A stretch of DNA of 64,000 nucleotides from Roseibium sp. MMSF_3544 (GTDB taxonomy: Bacteria > Pseudomonadota > Alphaproteobacteria > Rhizobiales > Stappiaceae): assembly GCF_030732845.1 (NCBI RefSeq), contig NZ_JASHKA010000015.1:62001-126000 (forward strand). The letters run 5' to 3'. How positions within the stretch are numbered: position 1 is the stretch's first letter; each line of letters starts with the position of its first letter. The position numbers and the translations under genes were made by a program. Positions 19,320-27,986 of the stretch are shown here, piece after piece. The notes below the pieces were generated by a model, which saw only the letters and a list, made by a program, of their open reading frames with translations, did no database searches and was not told the DNA's origin.

Positions 19320-19464
19320 GTCACCCCGGCCAAGCGATAGCGCTGAGCCGGGGGCCACTCGCGTTTCACCTTGTCGAAGCGCTTGAGCGGTGCAGTGTTC
19401 TTCGTGAGAACCACTCTGCGATTGAGTAGGCCCCGGATCTTCGCTTTGCTCCGTCCGGGGTGAC
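19320..19464. repeat. Palindromic intergenic repeat, second copy
   Basis: GTCACCCCGG at 19320-19329 is matched by CCGGGGTGAC at 19455-19464. The inner block CCCCGGATCTTCGCTTTGCT resembles that of the element at 11.8 kb. With the preceding copy, this accounts for most of the 500-bp gap between hoxW and the convergent amphi-Trp gene; nothing else was recognised there. Confidence 0.72.
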
Positions 19465-19541
19465 ACCCAGTGTACAATTGACAGGAAATCGCCAAACCGT
19501 GGGGACAAGGTCGCAATTAGAACGCTCGGCAGCCCGATCGC

Positions 19542-19826
19542 TTACCCGCCTTTGACCTTCAGCTTTCCACTGTCTTTCTTGTCCTGGCTGTCATGGGTCC
19601 AGGTGATGCGCAGGTCCAGCCGGGACTGGTCGTCTTCTATCGTTGCGGTGACACGCAGGTTCATGAGGCCATTGGGTTCCAGAGTGATATCGCCGGTATC
19701 ATCGCCAAACTGCAACTCACCCTTGGCAATGCCGCGCTTGACCGCGTCCAGCATTTTCTGGATCGATTTCTTGTCCTGAAGGGATTGGTGCCGGAAGCGG
19801 CCCTTGCGTTCCATCATGGCGTCCAT
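19542..19826 (-). CDS. Amphi-Trp domain protein
   Basis: A 94-residue protein that matches the short amphi-Trp domain: RHQSLQDKKSIQKMLDAV, then AKGELQFGDDTGDITLEPNG, a run of alternating hydrophobic residues (MNLRVTATIEDDQSRLDLRI) and a single Trp in ITWTHDS. It has no enzyme motif. Its function is unknown, but this domain is known to co-occur with HprK-related kinase and ATP-grasp genes, both present in this operon. It is the last gene of the leftward operon and overlaps the preceding metallophosphoesterase gene by 13 bp. Confidence 0.8.
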   Translation of the reverse strand: MDAMMERKGRFRHQSLQDKKSIQKMLDAVKRGIAKGELQFGDDTGDITLEPNGLMNLRVTATIEDDQSRLDLRITWTHDSQDKKDSGKLKVKGG

Positions 19827-21151
19827 CCGTGTTGCTCAAGGGCTTCAATCGGGTTGAACAGCTTGGCATGCGGATAGTCGCGGCTGATGCCGATAATGTT
19901 GCCGTCCGGATGAATGATTGTCGCTCCCGTACCGATCCCTTCCAAACCTTCCGTGCTTCTGGAATGCCGGTCAAGAGTGATATCCGCCTCCAGGTGCAAC
20001 AGACCGTGCCTGGATGTCAGTTCCTGACCGCTGTGCCGGTTAATGTGCCCATGCACCAGCATCTTGATGCCGGCAAGGTGCAGGTCTTCAACGCCCTTTT
20101 GCGTCAGGGGGTGGTCAATGTCCCGGTATTTTGTGCGCATCAGATTGGCGACGGTACCGGAATAAAACACGAAGGGATCTTTGCGGCTCTCTTTCCGGAA
20201 GCGACGGTTCACATGGGCAATTCCCCTGGTGGAAATCTGATGGGCCATGCTGTCGTCGATGCCTGCGTGAACGAACAGGAGAGACCCGCTCAGATGGACT
20301 GCCTTCATGCTTTGGAAGAACCAGGCGTATCGACCGTGCGGTTCGATGAAGAGATCCCGGCATTTCAGTGCTGCAGCGTAGAGTTCGCGCATGGACAGCC
20401 CGACCTCTTTCGCGTGATCTGCAAATTTTTCAGTTTTCTTCTTCAAGCGGCGCATTTCCTTGCGGATTGCTGCGTCGTTGAGGTAGCGGGTCGCGGCCTT
20501 GGGAAACTGCTTCGTCCATTTCTTGCTGGGGATCATCAGGTTGCGGCAGGTCTTTTCGTCCGGCAGACCCGCGAGCACCTCATCCGTCTCGACATACCGA
20601 TCGAACACTTCTTTCAAAAGCGGCATGACCTTCTTGCCCATGCGCACGAACATGTGTGCATTGAGCGACCCGCGTTTTACGGTCAAGGCTTCGAGGCCAA
20701 GGTAAAGACGCAGATCGTGATTACCGGCCAGAAGGACAATGTCAGCCCCTGACTTCATCAGCGTCGCAAGGCTTTCGAGCAGATCAAGATTGCTCGGGCC
20801 CTTGTCGAGGCAATCGCCCCCGATGATGATCTGGCAGCTTTTGCCGAAGGCGGTGAGCCTGAATTCGTCCAGTCCGGGCTCAGTTCGAAGGATCACCCGG
20901 GCCGCCACCAGCGACCTTAGAAGGCTTTCTGCGTCCGCGTGCAAATCCGAAATGAAAACAACCGGCTTTTCCGGCCAGTCCCACGGCCCAAGCGCATTCA
21001 CCCGGGCCAGGCTTGTTGCCAGGTCCGGCGCACTGCGTTCTTCAGGTCCCGTCTCAAGTGGCCAGGGGACGAAACTTTCTGGAATTCCGAGATCGTCTGC
21101 CGCACCGGGAGCTATCGGGGGAAGGAACGGGGTCAGGAGCCTGTCGGTCAT
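19814..21151 (-). CDS. Calcineurin-like metallophosphoesterase
   Basis: A 445-residue phosphoesterase with the full dinuclear-metal motif series: FISDLHADAESLL, IIGGDCLDKGPSN, LLAGNHDLRLY, FVHAGIDDSM and LVHGHINRHS. The region between residues 165 and 265 is an insert rich in Lys/Arg and charged helices (MRRLKKKTEKFADHAKEV). It is cytoplasmic, with no signal peptide. The position in an operon with kinases and a histidine phosphatase suggests it removes a phosphate from a product made by those enzymes; the substrate is unknown. Confidence 0.86.
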   Translation of the reverse strand: MTDRLLTPFLPPIAPGAADDLGIPESFVPWPLETGPEERSAPDLATSLARVNALGPWDWPEKPVVFISDLHADAESLLRSLVAARVILRTEPGLDEFRLTAFGKSCQIIIGGDCLDKGPSNLDLLESLATLMKSGADIVLLAGNHDLRLYLGLEALTVKRGSLNAHMFVRMGKKVMPLLKEVFDRYVETDEVLAGLPDEKTCRNLMIPSKKWTKQFPKAATRYLNDAAIRKEMRRLKKKTEKFADHAKEVGLSMRELYAAALKCRDLFIEPHGRYAWFFQSMKAVHLSGSLLFVHAGIDDSMAHQISTRGIAHVNRRFRKESRKDPFVFYSGTVANLMRTKYRDIDHPLTQKGVEDLHLAGIKMLVHGHINRHSGQELTSRHGLLHLEADITLDRHSRSTEGLEGIGTGATIIHPDGNIIGISRDYPHAKLFNPIEALEQHGWTP

Positions 21152-21171
21152 GTTTTGGTTTACCGTCCGGG

Positions 21172-21876
21172 TCAGTCGATTGCGGATTCCAGGAGCTGGC
21201 GCTCTTTCCAGGCTCCAGTGTGGTGAAGCCAGGTTTCGTCATGTCCGAGTTTCAGGACGACAGGCTTGGCGTGATGCATGCTGAAGCGGCGGATGTCCTC
21301 AAAACCGAGGACGCCGAGGTGATGGGCAGCGTGGCGCAGCGCGGCACCGTGGCCGACGAAGATCTGGGCATTTGCATCCGTTTGTCCGTGCAGCTCGGTG
21401 AGCCGGGCTTTCAGGAAATCGGCAACGCGTTCACCCGCTTCCATCAGGCTTTCCGCTCCCTGAACAGGCAATTTGTAGTGGCTGTCGGACTTCCAGTTCT
21501 CGGGTGGTGCCTTAAAGCGCGGGTCGTCTTCCAGAACCTGTTCGATCTCCGGAATGGTCAGATTTGCAAGTGCGCCGACGCTGCGCTCTGCAAGTGCTTC
21601 GTCTTCCGTTATCCGGAACTCCTGGCCGGTGGCATCAGCAAGGGACGCGGCGAGCGCTGTTGCGGTCTGCCAGGCGCGCTGCTGCCTTGAGCAGAAGATT
21701 TCGGGCGCTAGATGCCAGCCCTGCGCCTTCGCAAGATCCGCCAGTTCCCGGCCTGCTGCAGATGCCTGTTGCTTGCCACCGGCTGTCAGGCCAAAGGGTT
21801 GCAGCGCGCTGGGCGTTCCAGGTTTCTGCTGATAGGCGCCGTGCCTAAGCAGGATGGCAAAACGATCACTCATCAA
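21172..21876 (-). CDS. Histidine phosphatase family protein
   Basis: A 234-residue phosphatase with the RHG catalytic motif near the N-terminus (FAILLRHGAY, His as the phospho-acceptor) and a second catalytic His in IFVGHGAALRHAAHH. GLTAGGKQQASAAGREL and SRQQRAWQTA are typical of the branch. The ATG overlaps the stop of the upstream HprK-related kinase gene (ATGA), showing translational coupling. It may reverse or proofread the kinase reactions of the same operon. Confidence 0.85.
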   Translation of the reverse strand: MMSDRFAILLRHGAYQQKPGTPSALQPFGLTAGGKQQASAAGRELADLAKAQGWHLAPEIFCSRQQRAWQTATALAASLADATGQEFRITEDEALAERSVGALANLTIPEIEQVLEDDPRFKAPPENWKSDSHYKLPVQGAESLMEAGERVADFLKARLTELHGQTDANAQIFVGHGAALRHAAHHLGVLGFEDIRRFSMHHAKPVVLKLGHDETWLHHTGAWKERQLLESAID

Positions 21877-22970
21877 GATTGTCCCAAGAGTTCGGTGCCG
21901 GCGTCGAACAGAGCGTCGAAGTCAATCTGACCCGTCACTTCCCAGGCCTGAATGCCCTGAAGTGCCGTGAGATAGGCATCGCCGTCCAGCGGTGTGTGGT
22001 CCGTCCAGAACGAACCGTCCACCGATTGGAAAAAAGGCCCCGGGCTTTTCATGATGGCTGCGAGAAGGTCCGGCCGGTTGGTGAGGTCTATCTTTGTGAC
22101 ATTCGTCGGTGCGTTGCTGTCCCGCGACCAATTCAGGACCCAGAAATCGGTCAGATATGCGTCGTGGGAAATGCGACCGGGCCCGTAGATATCCTCAATG
22201 AATAGGTCGTATTTTTCTTCAAGGTGCCAGAGTTCGTCCGGCTCCATGGTCCTCAACTCGTCTTCCCTTTCCTCGTCGATAATGCCCGCGAGGCGCGCAT
22301 TCGTGACGATCGTGCCGGGGTTGATGCGCGGCAGTTTCGGAATGCCGAGGGCTTTCGTGCCGTTTTCGCTGCTCCGAACGAGAAGCCGGTCGTTGGTCAC
22401 GTATTGTGTCCCAGCGACCTCCATCAGACGCAGCATCGTGGTGGATTTGCCGCCGCCGGACAGGCCTGAAATCGCAAGACCCCGTGTCGCGGTTCTCACC
22501 GCTGCTGCATGGCAGGCAACCCAGCCTTTGCGCTGAAAGTGGTTGAGGATCTGGGTGTTGATGAAATTGATGACCTGGTTGGGGTAGTCTTCGGTCGGGC
22601 CGAATGCAATTGCCCAGCCGGGCGCTTGTAGAAACTGGACACCGGTGCGCACCTTCAGGATCATCCGACCATTGTCCAGTTCCGAGATTGCATCCTTGCG
22701 CCCGGTCTTGCCCGCCTCGCGTGCCCAGTCCCGATAGGTCACCGTGAAGGGAAGTTCTACCGGTCCGAGCGCGTAGACGGTCATGTCCGGATCAGCCGGT
22801 GCCGTGATGACGTGCTGAAAATACCTGAGGAGTTCAGCCAGAAGTGATGCCGAGGTGCAGCGCAGTTCGATGACGTAACCACCCACCGAGAGGCAAACCG
22901 GGTCAGAATCCCTGGTTGCCTTGCGAGGTCCAAGCGCATCAACGACGTCCTGAACGGAAACTCCGGTCAT
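21873..22970 (-). CDS. HprK-related kinase (HprK-related kinase B type)
   Basis: A 365-residue protein with a P-loop GLSGGGKSTTMLRL placed after CHAAAVRT, as in HPr kinase/phosphorylase, followed by YVTNDRLLV, which aligns with the HprK metal/phosphate region. The N-terminal 120 residues are not HprK-like. No HPr gene is near, so the target is probably not the sugar phosphotransferase system. This subtype is known from clusters with an ATP-grasp protein and an amphi-Trp protein, called the GAK system, of unknown function. It overlaps the ATP-grasp gene by 4 bp. Confidence 0.83.
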   Translation of the reverse strand: MTGVSVQDVVDALGPRKATRDSDPVCLSVGGYVIELRCTSASLLAELLRYFQHVITAPADPDMTVYALGPVELPFTVTYRDWAREAGKTGRKDAISELDNGRMILKVRTGVQFLQAPGWAIAFGPTEDYPNQVINFINTQILNHFQRKGWVACHAAAVRTATRGLAISGLSGGGKSTTMLRLMEVAGTQYVTNDRLLVRSSENGTKALGIPKLPRINPGTIVTNARLAGIIDEEREDELRTMEPDELWHLEEKYDLFIEDIYGPGRISHDAYLTDFWVLNWSRDSNAPTNVTKIDLTNRPDLLAAIMKSPGPFFQSVDGSFWTDHTPLDGDAYLTALQGIQAWEVTGQIDFDALFDAGTELLGQS

Positions 22971-23860
22971 CCACGCACCTTTGAAATCACATAGCTGGAG
23001 TAGAGTTTGGCTGCATCGACGGAGGCTCCTTCGAGCGCTCCCTTGAAACCACCGAATGCGGAAACCTCGAAGATGATCGGTCCGTCGTCGGTCAGGCCGA
23101 CATCGACGGTCGTAAAATCGAGATCGAACGGCGCCTGCGCCCTGCGTGCGAGCTCGATCAGGTTGGCGTCGGGTTCATAGAGCTCGTATTTTCCACCGTG
23201 CAGGATCGTGGTGTTCCAGCTGTCGGTCTGGGCAACCCTTGCATAGGTCCCGAGATACTTTCCGCCCAGGAACACCATGCCAAGATCACGCCCTGCAAGG
23301 TCGACCTTTCTTTGCAGGTACATGACAGGATTGTCGGCCTTGAATGCTGCGATGCTGTCCTTCAGAACGTCCACGCCCATGCTTGCATCCATCAGTGTCA
23401 TGCCGCGGGCCTTGGTGGAGAAGAGCGGTTTGAAGACTGTGCTGCCGAACCGCATCACGGCAGCAAGCGCTTCCGCTTCGCTTTCGGTAACGCAGGTGGC
23501 CGGCATCGGGATGCCGGCATTCGATAGGGTCACGGTGCAGCTCAGGCGGTTGACCAGACCCAGGATCGAGCTTGTCTTTGAAAAGACCTTCACACCGGCG
23601 GTTTCCGCGACACGCAACATTTCAAGCCGGTCGAGCGTTGCCGGGCTGTATTCCTGGCTGATCTTCTTGATAACGAGACCATCCAGTTCACACAGGTTCC
23701 GGTTACCTGCAATCAAAGCATGGTTTTCCAGGTCAAGGGCGACATCGGCCATGTCGACTACGCAACGGAACCCGGTTTCAGTTTCCAGCGCGTCCGCCAG
23801 AGTTTCGGTGGACCATTTTCCCGGAATGCCGATGACGCCGATCTTTATGTCAGTCAACAA
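22967..23860 (-). CDS. ATP-grasp enzyme of the GAK-type cluster
   Basis: A 297-residue protein with an ATP-grasp layout like RimK: LVNRLSCTVTLSNAGIPMPA, then VFKPLFSTKARGMTLM (ATP-binding Lys and small loop), VMYLQRKVDLAGRDLGMVFL and the metal-binding FEVSAFGGFKG. Enzymes of this fold join a carboxylate to an amine or thiol using ATP. The start is probably TTG at 23860 or 23857, which sits just behind AAGGAG inside the end of the previous gene; no ATG is available. Substrate unknown; it is the likely ligase partner of the kinase genes around it. Confidence 0.8.
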   Translation of the reverse strand: MLTDIKIGVIGIPGKWSTETLADALETETGFRCVVDMADVALDLENHALIAGNRNLCELDGLVIKKISQEYSPATLDRLEMLRVAETAGVKVFSKTSSILGLVNRLSCTVTLSNAGIPMPATCVTESEAEALAAVMRFGSTVFKPLFSTKARGMTLMDASMGVDVLKDSIAAFKADNPVMYLQRKVDLAGRDLGMVFLGGKYLGTYARVAQTDSWNTTILHGGKYELYEPDANLIELARRAQAPFDLDFTTVDVGLTDDGPIIFEVSAFGGFKGALEGASVDAAKLYSSYVISKVRG

Positions 23861-25484
23861 AGATCTCCTTCATCGGCAGCCGGAGCCGTGCTTCTTCTCC
23901 GGGAGGACAAGCGACAGCCTGTTCGATCAGGTAACGTGCCCGCAGCCACATGCGCCGGGAGAGTTGCTTGTCGAAGATGAAGCGGGTGGAAGTTGCGAAC
24001 GAGCGGGCTAGGCCTAGCGCCAGACGGAACTCGAATGTCTCGTCACCTTGTTTGCGCGCGAAGGCCTTGGTGGCTTTGTAAAACGCCAGGGACGCCTGCA
24101 TGATGCGGTGTCGGGTCACGCTGTCGAGAATCTGAAGCCGGTAGTTCGACACCATGAAGACGGAAACATCCTGGACATAGTCCATGTAGCGCGAGCGGTG
24201 CAGGTCGATGAAGTGAACCCTGTTCTCGCCCGGGTCGTAAATGATGTTGTCGACGTTGAAGTCGCCATGGATGTAGACGGAAAACGGCGCCGATACGGCT
24301 GCCTCACGGTCTGCTGCCTCATCCATGAGCTTGTCGAATGAAGGAAGCTTCACACCCGAAAACTGGATGGATGTATCCCTGAATTCCGGATGCACGCGGC
24401 GCACTTTGCTGAGGCGTTTGGCCAGTTGCTGCATGCTTCCAAGTTCAGCGGGTTCGTTGGTCCTGGTCTGCTTCCAGACATCCTTGAGTGTCCGGGCAAG
24501 GCAAGCGAGTGCGCGGTCGCAGAGCTCTTCGGGTTCGTTCAGGACGATGTGCTCGAATGTCATTCCCGGCAAATGCTCGATCAGCAGCGCGGCGGACTGA
24601 TTTCGTTTTTCATAAGACAGGATTTTTGGCGCGAGGCCCGGATAGATCGCATGCCAGCTTTTCACGCCTTCGCGCTCGTCCTTCACCTTGTTCTTTTCGC
24701 CGTCCTTGAAGACCGCGGCGACTTCTTCGGTTTTCTTGTCCTTGATCGCCGAAATGGAGCTGCCTGATCGTGTCTCTGCAATGGTTTCAATCTTCAGCGC
24801 ACCGCCTGTTCCTTCAAGATCCGACATCAGGCTCTGCAGTGCGAAGTAGCGTTCCAGATTGACGGCCTGGCCGATATTGGCGGAAATCAGTGCTTCGCTG
24901 ATCGCCTTCAGGGAGTCGCCCATGCGCTGAAACTCGCTCGCGACCAGCAGACTGTTGGCGATGTCAGCCGACCGTTGTTTCGAGTTGCTCATTTCCTTGG
25001 TGTAGGTCTTGAACAGTTTCCGATAATCGGCTTCGATTTTTTTCTGCAGCTCTCCGATCTCTATGGCCTGTTTGCTGTCATTGCCGAAAAAAGCCTCCTC
25101 GATTTTGCCGACCCCGCTGCGCACGCAGCGCACGATGGACGGATATCGGCCAGGAACAAGTGTTTCGAACGTGTCGATACACTCCACATGGCGAAGCGAT
25201 TGGCGTGCGAGGTTGGCAAGCCGTTGCAGGTCGGTTGCGATGAATTCAAGGCTGCGCAGGGTCAGATGCCTGCGGTTGTCCTTCTTGGTGTTCGCCAGTT
25301 GCCGGACACAAGCTGCGTGAATGCGCGTCTTCAGGTTATGGGCATAGCCAGCCCGATCCATGATCCTTCTGGCACGGGCTGTCGTCGGCTCCTTGAAAAA
25401 GGCTTCGAGCTGAAGCAGCTGGCCGTCAATCTCCGCGCACAGAAAATGGAGATTTTCCCGGATGGTTTTTGGCAGACTAGTCAT
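23850..25484 (-). CDS. PhoU-like domain plus APH-type phosphotransferase
   Basis: A 544-residue two-part protein. Residues 1 to about 215 are charged helices resembling PhoU. The C-terminal half is a choline/aminoglycoside-kinase-like domain: AALLIEHLPGMTFEHI (hinge), the catalytic loop YIHGDFNVDNIIYD and the metal-binding FIDLHRSRYMDY. The ATG at 25484 overlaps the stop of the upstream Nudix gene by 8 bp; an in-frame start at 25547 would overlap by 71 bp and is less likely. The fusion is unusual. A small-molecule kinase sensed or scaffolded by the PhoU part is an inference. Confidence 0.75.
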   Translation of the reverse strand: MTSLPKTIRENLHFLCAEIDGQLLQLEAFFKEPTTARARRIMDRAGYAHNLKTRIHAACVRQLANTKKDNRRHLTLRSLEFIATDLQRLANLARQSLRHVECIDTFETLVPGRYPSIVRCVRSGVGKIEEAFFGNDSKQAIEIGELQKKIEADYRKLFKTYTKEMSNSKQRSADIANSLLVASEFQRMGDSLKAISEALISANIGQAVNLERYFALQSLMSDLEGTGGALKIETIAETRSGSSISAIKDKKTEEVAAVFKDGEKNKVKDEREGVKSWHAIYPGLAPKILSYEKRNQSAALLIEHLPGMTFEHIVLNEPEELCDRALACLARTLKDVWKQTRTNEPAELGSMQQLAKRLSKVRRVHPEFRDTSIQFSGVKLPSFDKLMDEAADREAAVSAPFSVYIHGDFNVDNIIYDPGENRVHFIDLHRSRYMDYVQDVSVFMVSNYRLQILDSVTRHRIMQASLAFYKATKAFARKQGDETFEFRLALGLARSFATSTRFIFDKQLSRRMWLRARYLIEQAVACPPGEEARLRLPMKEIFVD

Positions 25485-25980
25485 CAAAGGGCCCGAGATA
25501 GACTTCGTGGTCCCGCCTACAACCAAGTGAAAACAGTTTTGTGACATAGGCGGGACGTATCTGTTGAGCGTTTTCGGCTGTTATCCAGCGGGTCGCGATC
25601 TGATGAGGATCCGGGTGTGATCCCAGAACAGGCTCATAGTCATCCGGAACCTTGCATTCGAAAACGAAGTCGAGTTGATGCTGCCGCTCTCCATGGTCGG
25701 CTTTTTTTCGATAAATTTCAGCAACATGGAGCAAACGGCCGGCAGTAATTTCAGCGCCGATTTCTTCCAGGCACTCGCGTTTCAGCGTCTCGAGGAGGGT
25801 TTCGCCCGGATCCTGTTTTCCACCCGGCAGCGTGAAATAGTGACCCTTCTCAGGGTGTTGTTTTTCTTGCACCAATAAACTTTGCCCGCTCAGGATAAAG
25901 GCCCTCGGCGTTGAGCGGATGACGGGTCGGAATGCCGGGTGATTCGGGTTGGATCGATTGGAAATGGTTCCGCCCTCCAC
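25477..25980 (-). CDS. Nudix hydrolase
   Basis: A 167-residue Nudix protein with the box GKQDPGETLLETLKRE continuing CLEEIGAE, matching GX5EX7REUXEEXGU. It would cleave a nucleoside diphosphate linked to another group. It is the first gene of the leftward seven-gene operon. The start is uncertain: GTG at 25980 is the longest reading, but a GGAGGG just inside it hints at a slightly later non-ATG start. The 178 bp upstream (25981-26158) hold no recognised feature beyond the end of the next gene. Confidence 0.82.
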   Translation of the reverse strand: MEGGTISNRSNPNHPAFRPVIRSTPRAFILSGQSLLVQEKQHPEKGHYFTLPGGKQDPGETLLETLKRECLEEIGAEITAGRLLHVAEIYRKKADHGERQHQLDFVFECKVPDDYEPVLGSHPDPHQIATRWITAENAQQIRPAYVTKLFSLGCRRDHEVYLGPFDD

Positions 25981-26158
25981 ATTCAGCTCACATCGACAGT
26001 CGCACTTTTGGAGACCGACCGCGCCTAGCGGTTCTCAGCCTGTTGTCCGCTCCTGCCGCAAAACAAGCATAGATGAGTCTCATCAGACGGCTAAGCAAAT
26101 ACAAGATGGATCGAACCGACCCCGCCTAAGCAAATGTCAGGTGCGGGAGCTTTGCTGC

Positions 26159-27067
26159 CTAGATATCCGGCCCGACGGTTCTGCTGTCCGTCGTCGGATC
26201 GATCTCGTTGCGCAAAGATTCCAGGGCGCGCATGCGTTCTTGCGCCCGCTGCTGGTTTTCCCGTGTCACACCGGCGATCAGAACTTCTGCGATTGCCATG
26301 AGCGCCAGGGAGGAATCCCAAGGTGAGGGGACGGCGACCCTTGCCGGCAACACGAAGCCGGCGATGCGGCCGGCGGGTGACATCCAGCTGTCGGTGACAA
26401 GCGCGACGGTTGCTCCCTGTTTTGCCGCTCCTTCGGCAAACTGGATCACCTCGGTCTGGTACCGCCGAATGTCAAAGACAAGGACGACATCCTTGGGGCC
26501 CATGCCGAGAAGCTGATCGAGCCAGTTTCCCTGCTGGCCGGCGACATGATTGACCCCGGAACGCACGATCCGCAGATGTGCGGCCATGTAGCGGGCAAGG
26601 CCGTCGGTAAAGCGGCCGCCGATCAGGTGGATGGTTTTCTTTTCGTCGGCAAGCAGCCTGATCAGACCTTCCAGTTCACCCTTGGGCAAATGAGCGAAGG
26701 TCTCACGCACATTTTCCAGGAGTTGCCCGACATGGGGATCGCCGTTCTGATTGTCGGAAAGCGTCGCGCTGCGTGCGAGCGGTGAATTCAGCTGACTTTC
26801 AAGCTCGCCGCGCAGCTTCTTCTGAAACTCCGCGAAGCCGGGAAAACCCAGCCTGCCGATAAACCGCAGGATCGTCGGAGAGCTGACACCCGCAGCTTCG
26901 GCGAACTCCGCCACGGTGCCCAGGCCCTGCATCGGATAATTCGCCATGAGTGCGTGCGCCGCCTTTTTCTCCGTCGCCGTGAACTCGTCCAGGCGGTCGC
27001 GAATGTCTTCCAGAAGAGGGCGTTCCATGAGTGCGGCCTGCTTGTGTCCCCGAAGGCTTATTTTCAT
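26159..27067 (-). CDS. RpiR/MurR-family transcriptional regulator
   Basis: A 302-residue regulator with an N-terminal helix-turn-helix (LGTVAEFAEAAGVSSPTILR) and a C-terminal SIS sugar-phosphate-binding domain (IHLIGGRFTDGLARYMAAHL, VVLVFDIRRYQTEVI). An ATG at 27028 (MERPLLEDIRDRLDEFT) is an alternative start. It is divergent from the amidohydrolase/TRAP/ligase operon and most likely controls it through the ATTACA repeats between them. Confidence 0.87.
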   Translation of the reverse strand: MKISLRGHKQAALMERPLLEDIRDRLDEFTATEKKAAHALMANYPMQGLGTVAEFAEAAGVSSPTILRFIGRLGFPGFAEFQKKLRGELESQLNSPLARSATLSDNQNGDPHVGQLLENVRETFAHLPKGELEGLIRLLADEKKTIHLIGGRFTDGLARYMAAHLRIVRSGVNHVAGQQGNWLDQLLGMGPKDVVLVFDIRRYQTEVIQFAEGAAKQGATVALVTDSWMSPAGRIAGFVLPARVAVPSPWDSSLALMAIAEVLIAGVTRENQQRAQERMRALESLRNEIDPTTDSRTVGPDI

Positions 27068-27096
27068 TTGACAGCGGCTTCAAACTGCGTATCAAA

Positions 27097-27141
27097 TATT
27101 ACAGAATTTATTTTCATCGGCAATCCTGTAATAAACATTAC
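27097..27141 (+). promoter_or_regulatory. Candidate RpiR operator: inverted and direct ATTACA repeats
   Basis: TATTACAG (27097-27104) and CTGTAATA (27126-27133) form an 8-bp inverted repeat. A further ATTACA follows at about 27137-27142. The repeats sit in an AT-rich spacer between the divergent regulator and the amidohydrolase gene, the usual place for such an operator. Binding is inferred, not shown. Confidence 0.55.
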
Positions 27142-27176
27142 AAGCTGGCAATTCGGGATTTCAAGGGGATCGGGGA

Positions 27177-27986
27177 ATGGGAGCTAGCCCGCAAAACGGC
27201 GAATTGGCTCGGGCCGTCGCGGTTGAAAATGCCGATGGGGCAGGCGCCTTTGTGTTCGTCTGCGACCATGCTTCCAATTACTTTCCGCCGCCCTACGACC
27301 ATTCGCTTGGTGTATCGGAAACCGAAAAATCAGCGCATATTTCCTGGGATCCAGGTGCGCTCGGAGTGGCGAAAGGATTGTCGGAGCGGCTCGATTCTCC
27401 GTTGGTTTTCGCCACGATTTCGCGCCTGATCATCGACTGCAATCGCGAGGAAGACCGGATCGACCTGATCCCGAGCCTCAGCGAAACGACGGAAATCGCG
27501 GGCAACAGGGATCTGCCGGAGACTGAACGGTCCTTCCGCCTTGACCTTGTGCACCGGCCCTTTCACAAGGCCATCGACAAGGTCATCGGAGAGCGGCAGG
27601 AGCGGGGGCTGCCAACAGCGGTCGTTTCGATCCACTCCTACACACCTGTCTACAAAGGTGAGAGCCGGCCATGGGAAATCGGTCTGATCTCGGACAGGGA
27701 CCGGAGGCTGGCCGATCCGATAATCGCAAAATTGCAGGAGCGCGGCGACCTGACCGTCGGTGACAACGAACCTTACGCGCCCTCCGACGGCGTCTATTAC
27801 ACCATCCGCAGGCATGGCGAGGAACAGCAGTTGCCATGCCTCATGGTGGAAATCCGCAACAACGAAATAACCACGGAGGAAGAAGAAGCCCACTGGGCTG
27901 ATCTTCTGGCGCCGCTCCTGGCAAGTGCGGTGACCGAAACCGTTCCGACCGGGCGCGCGGCCAAGACCGGAGGTGCCGATGCTTAA
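27177..27986 (+). CDS. N-formylglutamate amidohydrolase-family protein
   Basis: A 269-residue cytoplasmic amidohydrolase. Family features include FVFVCDHASNYFPP near the N-terminus, WDPGALGVAKGL, LIIDCNRE, VVSIHSYTPVYKG and VEIRNNEI near the C-terminus. Characterised members release an acyl group from glutamate-type amides. Here it opens an operon with a TRAP transporter and a glutamine-synthetase-like ligase, so it may hydrolyse a gamma-glutamyl amide at the end of a catabolic route (inference). Its stop overlaps the next gene by 8 bp. Confidence 0.85.
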   Translation: MGASPQNGELARAVAVENADGAGAFVFVCDHASNYFPPPYDHSLGVSETEKSAHISWDPGALGVAKGLSERLDSPLVFATISRLIIDCNREEDRIDLIPSLSETTEIAGNRDLPETERSFRLDLVHRPFHKAIDKVIGERQERGLPTAVVSIHSYTPVYKGESRPWEIGLISDRDRRLADPIIAKLQERGDLTVGDNEPYAPSDGVYYTIRRHGEEQQLPCLMVEIRNNEITTEEEEAHWADLLAPLLASAVTETVPTGRAAKTGGADA

